Shown here: one piece after another, positions 22,773 through 35,454 of the stretch
How the letters are laid out: every line of letters starts with the position of its first letter
How positions within the stretch are numbered: the first letter of the stretch is position 1
NCBI GenBank assembly: GCA_030704615.1
Contig: CM060732.1
Coordinates: forward strand, 5,332,001 to 5,396,000
DNA: 64,000 nt
Direction: 5' to 3'
Source: Takakia lepidozioides
Taxonomy: Eukaryota > Streptophyta > Takakiopsida > Takakiales > Takakiaceae
Notes under the pieces: generated by a model
What the model was told of the DNA's origin: nothing
The model's database searches: none
What the model saw: only the letters and a program-made list of their open reading frames with translations
Made by a program: the position numbers and the translations under genes

Positions 22773-23215
22773 TGTGTGTGTCCCACACAAACCACCATAA
22801 TCTTTGCCGTCATTGCCAGGTTTATTATCAAGATGAAAACCCACCAAGGGCACCAGATCGACCGCAATGCAGTTTACGTGGAGGTGTCGCGTCTCTAATG
22901 AGCTTGTATTGAGGGCTATCGAAGTTCCCTCGACTTGGTGATGCCCATGTAGAAGGCGGAAGGGTTTAGATTTGTTTGGACTTGCTTAATGTGAGACACC
23001 GTGTTCGATCAATAAAACAACCCTTCGTGCCCTCACTTCTGTGTACTGTGTTTCCTTGTATTCAATGAACTGCTGTTATTGGCCCACTGTTTAGAATTTG
23101 TGGTCTCATTTGTACAATGTGTCTCTCCACATCAATATATCAGAGTTAGCGATATCAGAGTCCTAAGGTCGAAGAAATCCATCTTTGAAGAAACGGAAAC
23201 ATGTACATGCCCAAG
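22773..23215. other. Non-coding spacer
   Basis: No gene is seen. The spacer has an AATAAA-like word near 23012 (caataaaacaa) that could serve as a polyadenylation signal for the gene ending at 22772. Confidence 0.35.
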
Positions 23216-23216
23216 C

Positions 23217-23455
23217 TCGGAAATGCAGCACCGCATTTCCTTTCTTTCCATGCATTGATGTCCGGCAGGTTCCACTCCACCGTTCTGGTCACAACAGAAA
23301 TGCGGTACCGCATTTTCTTTGTTGACATGGCATTTCCATACTTCGAATTGGAAATGTGGCACCACATTCCCATATTCGACCTTCAATTGTCCAAGCATGT
23401 CCAATTGTCAAAGCATGTCCATGTCCGTTCTGGAAATGCGGCACCGCATTTCCAT
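23217..23455. repeat. Dyad repeats B-left (GGAAATGCGG arms)
   Basis: Four dyads about 65-80 bp apart. The best (23432-23453) has perfect 10 bp arms GGAAATGCGG and CCGCATTTCC around a CA centre. The others carry one to a few changes. The same dyad recurs at 26377 and 26519 on the other side of transposase B and in copy D. Confidence 0.85.
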
Positions 23456-23489
23456 ATCCATCATAGAAATTTCATATTGGACAAAGGAA

Positions 23490-26112
23490 TAAACGAGACG
23501 GATTGGACTGGCACAACCCATCATCATTGTCTCCAGCCTTCAAGTGCGCACATTGCAAAGAACCAGAACCAAGCAATATTATGTAATCCATTTGCTCCCG
23601 GACTTGACTAGAGCTTGCATACACGTTGGGGTCCACTGCCACCCCCTTGGCGAGAGGCAACATGCGGGAGGCTGTGCACGAAGCACACGACATCATAAAA
23701 GAGGAGGTGAAATTGAGCCCCGGAGCCAGACCAAAGCAGATTCAGCTGAAGGCAGCCCACAAGATTGCTCTTGGCAAAATCATGTCTGAAGATGGTTCAA
23801 ACCGAGTGCCCTTGAACGAAGAGGAGATGCTTGACCTGTTGGAGTCTGTCTCGCACGTTTGTAGTCCGAATGTGCGAAATCACATCGTATCTTGCAAGCA
23901 GGAGTTCGGCCGGGGGTCGGATATGCACTCAATCCTGGAGGTGAAACGAAGGACTGGATATGACTACATCCAAGGTAGCAGGTTTCCAGGGCAAAGCAGC
24001 AAATCCGATCGTTGTTACATTTTTAAAATGTCAACATGTGGGCCTGTGAGTGGAGTCGACTTGGTCACTCGAATAACAACTGGAAACTTGTCGAATGCTT
24101 GGGTGATGTTTGACCACATCAAGCGAATTACAAACCATCAGTGGTTGACCATGGATGCGCATGTTTATGACTATCACTCCAAGAGGCTCATGAGGATTGC
24201 AATCTGCAAGATAAAAGGGGAGGACACACAGTCGGAGATGCATCTGTGGGAGGGCATAAACGAGCAGATGGCAATGGCGGGTTTGCCAAAGCCCAATTTT
24301 AGGGGAGCTCAGGCCAACTGGGCAGCGGTGCGGCATGTGTATGGTGAGGACCCCAATGTTCCAATGGAGGGGAAAGAGAGATCCTGTGGATTCCATTGGA
24401 TGCAAATTTGTTGCTAGCTCATTCGAAGCTGAACACCGTGTCATTTGTACGGCGTGGAAGGATGCACCCACATTTGATGACGCGGAGGTTAAGTTTTCTA
24501 TCATCGAGGCTTGGTGGAACACGTTAGGTGTAGTGGAGACAACCAATCTGGGAGCCTTGCACAGCTGGTTGGGGTGGTGGCATTCCCGGTATCGACAGTT
24601 CGGACAGTACATACGGGAGGTATGGTGCCAGACTTTTCGTGCAATTGTCGTTCTATTGCGGACCTTTCCATTTTTCCCTCACCATTGTTTCTGTCCTTGT
24701 AGGAGCAGTGCCTGGATTCCGACACGGACATGCCGAACACGAATATGGCAGAATCAGTCCACTCCTCCTGGCGAGCGTCTTTTGCCGCACATCTAGTGGA
24801 CGTAGTGACGGCCACAACGGAGGACATCGACAGAGCAATCATGCAGCAAGCCAGGTACTACAAATTCCTGAGTGGGAAACAATGGGGCTTTGGGCCGGAT
24901 AGGCAGGAATTGTTGGTACAAACAGCTTTGAGGTCAAAGAATCCATTGAAATGGGCAACAACATTGCGAGAGAAGATCAAAGGGACGCTTCTGCACCGCA
25001 GAGGTGAACACCTAGAGGGGGACGTCTGTACTCGCCCTGTGAGGCGGAGGATTGAAGAGGAACCCGGGTGCGAAGAGGATTCCTGGAGATTCGACAGGAA
25101 CATTCGGACAGCACCTCGAGGTCCCGTCATGTTGCCACACAATGTGTCTTCCAGCAGTGAAAGCCCAAGAGTTTCCAGATCGCCATCGCCTTCAAGCGGG
25201 GATTCTGTGGGAGAAATTCCCACTGCTCGTCTGCCCCAGATTCCGCCCACTATTATGCAGTTTGGCCAAGCCATTGTGGAGACGACTATGTCTGCGTCAC
25301 AGTGGAGAATTGCTCGCACAAGGCCGGCGTTTCGAGGCAGATGTTCCTCCATTCGAGTGGATACACGACAACGTTGTTTAGAGATGATAAGGAGGAATCC
25401 AGATGGGGCTGTCCCTGCTCCTACTTTTACAGGAAGATTTGTCCATGCAAAGTTTTCGGAGGCGACAACTACCCAGTTCTGGTTCTGCAGGCATGACATT
25501 ATGACTTGTGTGTATGGAAAGCCCAAGTATGACATACAAACAATGCCAGAGGCTCCCCGGTGTGGCCGGTGGAACCAGGATGCGATTTGAGTCAGGTTGA
25601 GGCCGACTCCCTTACTGCCGCAAGATTTTGGATGGTGCAGCGCACTGACGTCCCCAGACAACCATTTCCGCTTCCACAGCCTCCACCACCGACCCCTGTG
25701 AGAGCAAGAATAATGGGACGTGACAACTCTAAGCATCCTACACACCGTTGGGGGAAACGAAAAAGGCAGCGACCTCCTTCAAAAGTGAACGAGACAAGGA
25801 TGTGGAATGCACTTCGGATGAACTGTACAATCCCAATAGAAGTGCCCCCACCAGGCTTCGGGCGTGTATATCAGATGGCCACGGCAGGCTCAGCTGTCCG
25901 CAATGAGGTGTACACAATCACCATTTCAGAATTATCCACGTGCAATTGCACCGACTTCCAAACAAGGGGGCATCATCCCTTGCAAGCATCTGTACTACGT
26001 GTACCTAAAGAGACTTCGGTGTAATTCCACAACTCATCACTTCATACATACACCAGGGTTGAGCCCCCAAGAGGTGTACACTCTTCTGAATATGGATCCA
26101 GGGGACCAGTGA
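23490..26112 (+). pseudogene. Mutator-like transposase copy B, decayed
   Basis: The N-terminal zinc cluster survives only partly (FKCAHCKEP, then YYVIHLLPDLTRACIHVG in another frame). The core frame 23626-24417 has FDHIKRI (first Asp), but FMADS holding the second catalytic Asp is deleted (NFRGAQANW). A deletion of about 23 bp after HWMQ, relative to copy D, causes a stop near 24415. An intron is expected at 24620-24702 (GTATGG...TTGTAG), followed by NMAESVHSSW with the Glu. The SWIM finger (CNCTDFQ) is also broken by a small deletion that copy D lacks. Copy B cannot encode an active enzyme. Confidence 0.8.
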
Positions 26113-27013
26113 CCTTGGCTTGTGGGCCACAAGACAATGTTACGCCCATCCTTTTCGGAGTTACAGTTATAGTAGAACTGAACTGCTGCAAGTACCTCTG
26201 ACTTTGGCCACAGAAAGGTTCGACTTATGTCTTGTCTACCAGTAACCTATTTTGCTCGAACTAAGATAATACTATGCCATTAACTTCTGTTTCCACGTGT
26301 TTGTATTTTTATTTTTTGGGGGGTTTCTATTTTTGTGCTCTCCCAAACTTTGTTTTCCTCATTGGACCCCCGGCAAGGAAATGCGGCGCCGCATTTCCAA
26401 GTAATGTCGTACGTACTGGTAGTTGCGGCCTTCGTCACAGTAAGATAGTCGCACCGAGTCTTCAGGGAGCCGACCGTCGCCAACAGCGAATCCCTAAAAA
26501 ATCTCGCACGTGCGATCCGTAATGCGGCACCGCATTTCCCAGTTGAGTCGCAAACCTTTCCCGCCGAATGCAGGAAGAAGAAAGAATTTTGAAGCACTGC
26601 AGACTCTATTGTTGCATGGGGATCATACAATCGCGGCAGAAGGGTCAGCTTCATTCCAATGTTAGGGTATATAAAACCGCGGAATATTCTATACAGGCCA
26701 GTATGCGGCGTTCTTTTGCTGTGGTATACTGGATTTCTCGTTGCACAGTCAGTCATTTCCATGAGCAGGTCTAAAAAACCATGAGCGGAATTGTTACTGA
26801 CGACATATCTTCGCCGCATTACAGGATCTGGAACTTCCAAAAACGGCAATGTCAAATTTTTAAAAAACTATTATTTTAATACTTTTTTAATCTGCCGCAT
26901 TTCCAAATTTGGAGAAGTCCGCTCATGAAAACCGCGTGTCTTAGACTTCGGCTCACCGCTCATGCGGCTCATGGCTCATGGCTCATGGTTTCTGCTCATG
27001 AAATAGTAAACCT
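26113..27013 (+). mobile_element. 3' terminal region of transposon B
   Basis: Non-coding. It contains two intact dyads (26377-26398 with CG centre, 26519-26540 with CA centre), a subterminal half-site CCGCATTTCC near 26893, and a terminal stretch of GCTCATG repeats ending in CTGCTCATGAAATAGTAAACCT at about 27013. The same terminus, inverted, begins copy D at about 41031, which defines this end to within two bases. The other end of B is not defined. Confidence 0.7.
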
Positions 27014-28555
27014 CTCCATCTTTGAATACACGGACAACATGCAAGGGAAAATATTGCATCCACAAAAGGACAACATGCTTGCGAGACCTGACATTCAATT
27101 ACCAGCAGTAAGCTACTGATTCTATCCTTGATTCTAACTTGTGGACAGTGCAACTTCTAGCTTACAGGGATCAGGAAGGGCCACACCACAATGACTACAT
27201 CCAACACTAGGTCCAATTTGTGACAATGAAACACCTACCCACAAAATCACATGCATTCTTCTCCTTCTTCCCCTAGCTCCTCCATCCACCTTTCCCTTTT
27301 CCTTTCCCCTTCCAAGAATGAATAGTATACACATGATGACACTCTTCTTGTGAAGTGGAGGCTACCAGGTCAGTTCCCCTGATAATTTTAGCCACAAAAA
27401 TCTCCTATGTTTCATCCATCAAAAGTGTGTAGCTGGGAAGCAATTGCAGGAAAGTCAAACCTAGGGTGAACAACGACAGCTCCTCCTCCATCATAGAATA
27501 ATTGGTTTATTTGTACATGGCAGGCACGTATGTTGGGTCACCTGATCTATATGTTGGCATCACGCGGGATTGAGGTTAACCGCCAATTCTCCTACGCAAC
27601 ATTGATGATCATATGCAATATGGTTCCTGCGTCTGAGGATCTCTCAAATGGGGTATGCCCCGACACGAAGGCAGCCCTCGAGAGGGACTTCCGCCTTGGA
27701 TGGAGCTCAACCTCACTAGAAGAGAAACCGGCTTTTTCCACGGCTCTGCCATCTCACACCTGGCACATTCCACGGCTTTTATAACGGGTCTGTAGACTGA
27801 GCCAAGGTGTGGGTCAAATATGCCCTAACTGTGGGGTGTCTCACATGTGGTTCACACCCCAGGCAAGAACGGTGTGAAAACAACCGTGACCGTGGTAGGG
27901 GTTGGCTTAGTTTACATGGCATGTTACACACCTGTGTGAAATGGGACCATACAATTATTTCCACTGATTGTGGTGTATGGGTTTAGTTAGCTGCAAATGG
28001 AATAAATCATGAACTTCAGAAATCTGCCCTCGGAAAGATGAAGAGGTGGTCGTCGCACTTTGCAATGTAAACCGAATGCAATGCAAGCTTAACAGTCCTC
28101 ATATTATGATTGAAGGGAGCCAAATTAAGTGTGACCATATCAGTGCAGGGACATAAATATGAATCATTCAACATTGTAAAATGAAAACAGGGTAGAGCTA
28201 GTACATGGTACCTTTAAAACTTGTTGCAGAGTGCAAAAGGTTTAACGATCAAAGTGCAGAAGGTTTAAATTTTTTTGCAAAAGTTGCTTGTAGGGTTTGC
28301 AAAAGGTTAATTTTTTAAAAAAGTTGCCCATCCCGGTAGCTGTGAACAGAGGGTTGGGACTTAGAGCGAGCGAGCAGGAGGGAGAGAGAGAGGGCTGGGA
28401 CTTAGAGCAGCGAGCGGGAGGGAGGGCAAACATGGGAGGCCCACAGTTGGAGCAACCTTCGCATCTGAAAAGCAAGCAACCCGACAAACGCTAGGGTATG
28501 TGTGCGAGGACTAGGTGTCGGCTGAGAGCTCGCCGTTCTGGGGAGAGTCAGCTTG
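27014..28555. other. Non-coding stretch
   Basis: I see no supported gene. An 84-codon frame at 27530-27784 has no recognisable motif. Purine-rich repeats (GAGAGAGAGGGCTGGGACTTAGAGC) occur near 28360-28420. Confidence 0.4.
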
Positions 28556-29215
28556 GTCTTAGGTCGAGGACAATGTGGTGAGGGCACCTTCTTCTTCGAC
28601 CTATTTCAGCCTGTTTTGCGCTCTCATCAAACTCAGCCTTAAATTTGTAGCACGGAGCAGAGCTGGCATGAGTTTTTAAAGATCCTTCACGATGGTGGGA
28701 CAACCGCAATCGCAAGGTGTGGCTTTTTCTTAATGTACGATGTGAAGAAGTTTGTCCATCCTGCAAATGTCCTGTTAGTACCGTGCTTTGGTATCCTTCC
28801 TGATGTTTACAAGGTTCTTGGAAGAGTCAGCTTGGTCTTAACAGGCCGTGCTTCAATTTCTGCCCGTTCAGCTGCACCGTGGTGGTTCTCATAGACCAAT
28901 CAGACATTACCTGACTACAGACACAAGCAGCACACACAAGAGGTTCTCTTAGGTTCATGGTCAGTCAAATCCTCCATGGGTCATGACACAAGGTCGAGGA
29001 CAATGTGGTGAGGGCACCTTCTTCTTTGACCTATTTCAGCATGTTTTTCCCTCCCATCAGACTCGGTTGATAGAACTAGGCAGCGGTAACGGAGGCACCT
29101 TCTTCAATACATTTCAGCCTGTTTTCCTTGTTATCAGAGTTGTCCCTAATTTTCATGGTGAATTCTGCAAGTTAGCTCTTGGTGGATCTATGGTACCGGG
29201 GGTTTTGAAGTGATT
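28556..29215. repeat. Dispersed duplicate blocks
   Basis: GGTCGAGGACAATGTGGTGA with following sequence occurs at about 28562 and 28993, and a related CACCTTCTTCAA...TTTCAGCCTGTTTT block follows at about 29096 and again near 31855. These are non-coding and belong to the duplication-rich flank of the PPR block. Confidence 0.6.
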
Positions 29216-29344
29216 TGACATGTTACTGCCTATGTGGCAACAGGAAAGTATTGAAAACAGATAACAGAAACTAAGAGAAGCTCTGGAATGAAGGATCAGG
29301 GATAGAGTGTGGGTTGAGATTCATCGAAGCGGGCCGGATTTAGA

Positions 29345-30450
29345 TAGCTACAAGAAACCTGCATGGGTAGATGGTCAATTGGAAGCCGCGGCAGCAACGG
29401 CACAAATGATCAAATCAGGCACCTCAACCATGACCACAACTTCTGGAAGAGGATCAAGAGAGGGAGTCCACAATGCCTGTTCTGGCACTTCTGGGCATGT
29501 CAAGATGCTTTGTGAGGTAGGCAGATTGAATGAGGCTCTACAGACTTTAAACCAATGAGGAATTTCAGCAGATTTAGATAAGTATGTCTGTCTCTTGCTT
29601 AAGTGCATCAAGAGGAAAGGTTTGGAAGCTGGAAAGCAGGTGCACACTCACATTATGATCCAAAGTGGACTCACGCCAACTATTTTTCTCCTCAACACCC
29701 TTGTCAACCTGTATGTTAAGTGCGGGAGCATCATGAATGCTCACCAAGTTTTCAACAGAATGCCTCAACGATCTTTGATCTCATGGAATACAATGCTGGA
29801 AGGATTTACCACGCATGGGTGTTTATGTTTGCAAAAGCATGTGCAAGCCTGGGACCTCTAGAAAATGGGGGAAAGGGGGCACCTTCGCACAGCGGCTACA
29901 AGTGGGTAGATGGTCAATTGGAAACAGCAGCGGCAGCAGCACATTGATAGAACAAGGCACTAGCTAGGATCAATAGCTACAAGAAACCTGCATGGGTAGA
30001 TGGTCAACTAAAGGCAGCAGCTGCAATATCACAGTTGATAAAATCAAGCACCTCAACCAAGACCACAGCTTCTGGAAGAGGATCAAGAGAGGGAGTCCAC
30101 AAGCCTCTTCTGGCACTTCTGGGCATGTGAAGATGCCTTGTGAGGCACGCAGACTGAAAGAGGCTCTACAGACTTTAATTTAAACCAAAGAGGCATTTCA
30201 GCAGATTCAGAAACGCATGTCTGTCTCTTGCATAAGTGCATCAAGATGAAAGGCCTGGAAGTTGGAAAGCAGGTGCACACTCACATTATCCAAAGTGGAT
30301 TCACGCCAAATGTTTTTCTCCTCCACACCCTTGTCAACATGTATGTTAAGTGCGGGAGCATCATGGATGCTCACCAAGTGTTCAACAGAATGCCACAACG
30401 ATCTTTGATCACGTGGAATATCATGTTGGCAGGATTTACCAAGCATGGGT
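29345..30450 (+). repeat. Tandem duplication of a PPR 5' segment
   Basis: About 29350-29820 is repeated at about 29990-30450, both including GGGTAGATGGTCAA, a TGGAAGAGGATCAAGAGAG block, and the PPR unit starting VHTHI. A shorter partial third copy lies near 29900-29945. Confidence 0.75.
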
Positions 30451-31640
30451 GTGGTAGGAATGCTTTGGAGACCTATGAGCAAATGATGGGGGAAGCGATT
30501 TAGCCCAACCACATCACGTTTGCAGCGTTTGCAGTGCGTGTGCAAGCCTGGCAACCCTGGAAAAGGGCAAAGAGGTGCATGGCGACATCGTCAGAGCTGG
30601 AATCCTACCTGATGTCATCCTGAATACTGCCCTGGTGGACATGTATGCCAAATGTGGGTGCATCGAGGATGCAAAGGGAGTGTTCGACAATATGGCTGAA
30701 CGAAATGTGGTGTCGTGGAGTGCGATGCTCGCACGATATGCACAGTAGGGGTGCGGGATGGAGGCTTTGGAGACCTATGAGCAAATGATGGGGGAAGGGG
30801 TGAAGCCCAACCACATCACGTTTGTGTGCGTTTGTAGTGCGTGTGCAAGCCTGACAGCCTTGCAAAAGGGCATAGAGGTGCATGGCGACATCGTCAGAGC
30901 TAGAATCGTACCAGATGTGATCCTGAACAATACCCTGGTGGACATGTATGCCAAATGTGGGAGCATCGAGCATGCAAAGGGAGTGTTCAACAATATGGCT
31001 GAACGAGATGTGGTGTTGTGGAGTGCATTGATTGCAGGATATGCACAGCAAGGGCGCGGGATGGAGGTTTTGGAGACCTATGAGCAAATGATCTGCGAAG
31101 GGGTGAAGCCCAACCATGTCACATTTGTGTGCGTTTGCAAGCCTGGCAGCCCTGGAAAAGGGCAAAGAGGTCCATGGTGACATTGTCAAAGCTGGAATTG
31201 TACCCAATGTCATTCTGAACTCTGCCCTGGTGGACATGTATGCCAAATGTGGGAGCATTGAGGATGCGAAGGGATTGTTCAACACTATGGCTGAACGAGA
31301 TGTGGTGTTGTGGAACACGATGCTTGCAGGGTATGCACAGCAGGGGCGCGAGATGGAGGCCTTGGAGACGTATGAGCAATTGATGGGGGAAGGGGTGAAG
31401 TGCAACCACATCACGTTTTGTGTGCGTTTGCAATGCTTGTGCAAGCCTAGCAGCCCTGGAAAAGGGCAAAGAGGTGCATGGTGACATCGCCAAAGCTGGA
31501 ATTGTACCAGATGTGATTCTGAACAATACCCTCGTGGACTTTTATGCTAAATGTGGGTCCATCGAGGATGCAAAGGCAGTGTTTGATAAGATGGCTGCAC
31601 AGTCATGGGATGGAGGCTTTGGATACCTATGAGCAAATGA
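29592..31640 (+). pseudogene. Tandemly expanded PLS-type PPR pseudogene
   Basis: At least six successive copies of a three-motif block: KGKEVHGDIVKAGIVP, then ALVDMYAKCGSIEDAKG, then VFNNMAERDVV.W, then GY.QQGRGMEALETYEQ and PNHITFVCVC. Frames change near 30500 (a TAG in place of the Lys codon before PNHIT), near 30747 (CAG-to-TAG) and near 31130-31430 by small indels. PPR proteins of this type bind organelle RNA in plants. Here the near-identical blocks and many breaks point to unequal crossing-over in a pseudogene. No targeting peptide or DYW/E domain is visible. Confidence 0.8.
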
Positions 31641-31749
31641 TGGGCAAAGGGCAACAGTTTGGAGGCTGTGATGGCTGCATATGTGTGGGGGAAAAGAAGC
31701 GAAGGGATAGAGTGTGGCCAGATTTCAGGCACAAGATTACTTATGATTC

Positions 31750-32825
31750 CCAGTGAATCAATAGCTACTAGCAACCTGCATGGGTAGATGGTCAACTGGA
31801 AGCTGCAGCAGCAACAATACAATAGATAAATTCAGGCACTGCTAATGAAGGTACCTTCTTCAACACATTTCACCCTGTTTTTCCCTCTTATCAGAATCGG
31901 CCCTGAATTTTCATGTTGAATTCTGCAAGGTGCTGGTTGAGTAAACCTTTGATAGTTTGGAGTGACTGACTGATATTGCCAATGTGACAACAGGAAAGTA
32001 TCCAGAAACAGGTAACAGAGACAAGGAGACCAGGAGCTGTGGAATGAACTGACCCCAGTCAATGGTGGGACAATCGAGGCAAAAGGTAAATGCCTGTTGG
32101 ATTACAGAGAGTAGCAAATGCAATTGAGCATAGGAACTAGTGTGATAAGTTGAGTTGGGTGTTTCCTAGAACAATTCTAGGCTTTTATTGTCAGTTGCTA
32201 GCAGCACAAGAAAGGGTGAATGCATGATTTGTGCAGAGGCATGGATAGCTGAAGGAGCAGGGATAGAGTGTGGGTCCGGATTCATCTAAGAGGGCCAGAT
32301 TTCAAGCTCCACATTACCTGTGATTCCCTGTGGATCAATAGCTACCAGAAACCTGCATGGGTAGATGGTCAACTGGCAGCAACGGCACAATTGATATAAT
32401 CAGGCACTGCTAATGAAAACATCTTCTTCATTACATTTCCCTCTTATTAGAATCGGCCCTAACTTTCCATGTTGAATTCTGCAAGTTAGCTGGTTGAGTG
32501 AATCTAGTTTGGAGTGACTTTGACATGATACTGCCGATGTGACAACAGGAAAGTATCCAGAACTAGGTAACAGAGACGAGGACAAGCTGTGGAATGAATA
32601 CTTTTCTGACCCCAGTCAATGGTGGGACAATTGAGGCAAGAAGGTGAATGCTTGTTGGATTATAGAGAGTAGCAGATGCAATTGAGCATAGGAACTAGTG
32701 TGATAAGTTGAGTTGGGTGTTTCCTAGAACAATTCTAGGCTGTCATCGTCAGCTGCTAGCAGCAAGGCAAGGATGTATGCTTGATTTGTGCAGAGGCATG
32801 GATAGCTGAAGGAGCAGGGATATAG
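31750..32825. repeat. Tandem duplication of about 0.5 kb, non-coding
   Basis: About 31750-32265 and 32290-32825 are two copies sharing GGGTAGATGGTCAACTGG, CAGGCACTGCTAATGAA, ACCCCAGTCAATGGTGGGAC and GAGTTGGGTGTTTCCTAGAA. No coding potential is recognised. Confidence 0.8.
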
Positions 32826-32839
32826 TGAGAGACTATTGA

Positions 32840-35340
32840 TACAATCCGTTCACGCTTGAACACGAAATTCATAGTGCTCCTGGTGCATCGCCATCAGCCA
32901 TTGCTCTAGCAGCAAGCAAAGGATTCCTACAAAAGTATTTGTTTGGGGAATCGCAGGAGTCCACCACTAAATTTGACACTTCCTCCCCTGACGATGTTCT
33001 GGACCATTTCTCAACATTGAGTTCTCCGAATGTGCGAAATCAAATCAACGTCCTAAGGGGGGGTGCTACCAACACAGGCTTTATGGATAGCATCCTGGAG
33101 TTGAAGCGTATAAGCCGATATGACTTCAATCAGGACAGTGTTTTCCCGAGGCAAGGTGCCAGGAAAGTGTACTTATTCAAGATGTCCACAGTTGGTGAGG
33201 GATCGGGAGTTAGTCTGGTGCGAAGAATGCAGCCCGGTGGTGATCTTCATAAATCTTGGATTATGTTTGATCACATGAAACGTGTGAAGGAATGGACGAC
33301 CATGGCCTGTCATGTATACGATCCTGCATACCAGAGAGTGATGACTATTGTTGTTTGTGATATGCAGTCGGAGGACACAGAGTCACAAATTCTTATGTGG
33401 AAGTCCCTTGTTAACGTCATGACAGCTCATGGTGTCCCAGATCCAAACTTCACTGGGTTCATGGCTGACAGCGCTCAAGCAAATTGGAATGTTGTCCACA
33501 CTATTTTTGGTTCAGGCGACCCCAAACTACCATTGGAAGCCGGGAACACACTTGCCTCTTTCATTGGAGCCAGTCCCTACAACGCCACACAAAGAGTTCC
33601 ATAAAACTGGAGTTGCGGGAGGAGCATATGAGACTATGCCGTCTGTATAAAGATGCCACCTCCGAGCAGGAAGCCAACTCTATGTTCCAGACTATTTGAG
33701 CATGGTGGTACTCATCTGAGGCAGCGAGTCTGGATGAAATCAAAGAACTGGAAGACTGGTTGGGGTTCTGGCACTTCAGATATAGACAGTGGGGTGCCAA
33801 CTGTAAGTTAGTAGCGTCATTGCATGATTTTGCTTTATTCCTTCTCGTCAGGAGATATATTGTCATAGAACGAACAGGCCGTCCAATCCAGTTCTTATGC
33901 TGCTGTACGTAATCATGCTTGTGTTGAATTGCATGCAGAACATGTCACTGGAGGACATTGCCGGTATGCCCTCCTGCAATCTAGCGGAGACTGTGCATAG
34001 TAAGTGGATGGCGCAATCCGGCAAAAACGGGTGGAACCTGTACATTGCGACTGCAGATGACATGGTCCGGGCTGTTTCACAAGAAACAAGGTACCGGGAC
34101 TTCCTGAGGGGACGGGGTGCTGGCAAAGGTTCAGATAGGGAAGAGTTGCTACTCAGGTTTGCAAATAGAGCGAAGCATCCCGCCAAAATGGCGCGTGCTG
34201 TAAATGAGTTCACAAATGGACACCTTTGCAGTCCAGGCTCCCACATCTGGAAGGGGAGGAAAGATTCGGTTCATGCAAGCGCAAACTTGACACCCCTCCA
34301 GGATCCCCTGGTGACTCCCATCGGCATGACAGGGATAATTACTCAATTCCTCATGTGTCTGTGCCTCCGACATTCGAATCTGGCAGTCCTTCTGTCGGTG
34401 CCTGTTCTTCTGCTGTATACAATGCTTTATATCCCTCTGCTCCAGTGCGAGGAGAGGGAGAGATGATGCTGGTGGTGGAAGAGTCCGATTGTGTTGATGC
34501 AATGTGACACATTGAACGGATAGCCCAAGGATCAAAAGTTGGGTGCTCTGTTGTTAGGGCATTGTCCTTTGTGAAGTGCACCAGCAAGATTTTTAGGGGC
34601 GGAGGCGGGACTCCTGCCCCGTCTTTCACAGGTTTATTCAAACATTACGGTGCGCGAGAGTCCAGGCCTCACAAGTTTTGGCTTTGCCCTAATGACATTC
34701 AGCGTTGTGTGATGGGGACTTGTCGGGATTCAGTCCTCAGCAAGCCTCAAATTCCAGCCGTGTGGCCAGTGAAGTTGGGAACATGTTTGTCGAAGCAAGA
34801 AATTGAGATGCTGGAGGATGTCGGGTTTCGTCTTCCAAGAGGCCCAGCAGTCATAACACCAGTTTCATGTCGGGGTTCGCAATCCACATTCCCCCCACGT
34901 CCACCACATGGGAACGACTGGCCTACGAAACGAAATGGAAAACCGGTCCGTCGTGTTGAGGTAGGTCCCGAAAACAAGTGCAAAATTGAGTCAACAAGAA
35001 CCCTGCAGTGTCGGGTGACCCAAGTTGTCAATGTCCCCCCTCCAAGCTATGGGCGGGTGTACAGTATGGTGACATCAGGTTCTATTGTTCACGATAGGAC
35101 TTATGAGGTAACTGTTGGGAATTTTCCAAATTGCACATGCCCGGACTTCCAGAGCACTTTATCAAGCTCTATTGGAAAGAGACCCAAATTTGTCCCGTGC
35201 AAAACCTATACTACATCTACATTCACAGGATGTTTTGTGATCCTCACCGAGACACGTGCATTCACCAATCTACAATGGGTCCCACTGACGTTCATACACT
35301 TCTGCAGCGAGATAGGATTACAAAATATGAGGTGTTCTGA
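32840..35340 (+). pseudogene. Mutator-like transposase copy C, 5'-truncated
   Basis: Starts inside the protein (SAIALAASKGF), so the zinc cluster is missing. The core has MFDHMKRVKEW (first Asp) and FMADSAQANW (second Asp). A frameshift near 33545 interrupts just before CLFHW (the C-x2-H motif), which continues in the next frame. An intron is placed at 33803-33939 (GTAAGT...TGCATGCAG), followed by NLAETVHSKW with the Glu. Later frames give a Cys-rich zinc region (HKFWLCPNDIQRC) and a SWIM finger CTCPDF...PCK, then a frameshift, then LYYIYIHRM and the C-terminus at 35340. Few breaks relative to copies A and B suggest a younger copy. Confidence 0.8.
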
Positions 35341-35454
35341 AGGAGTTGGATTCTTTGCCAATGACTCCACTTTGTTCAATGTAATGAATACATCCATTTC
35401 TATTTGGCTGAATCTGTTTTCGGTTTATTTGTATTGAGGTTAGTGGTTTTTCCA

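Noticed and set aside
24031-25745. Long minus-strand frames over transposase B
   Set aside because: Shadows of the plus-strand coding sequence.
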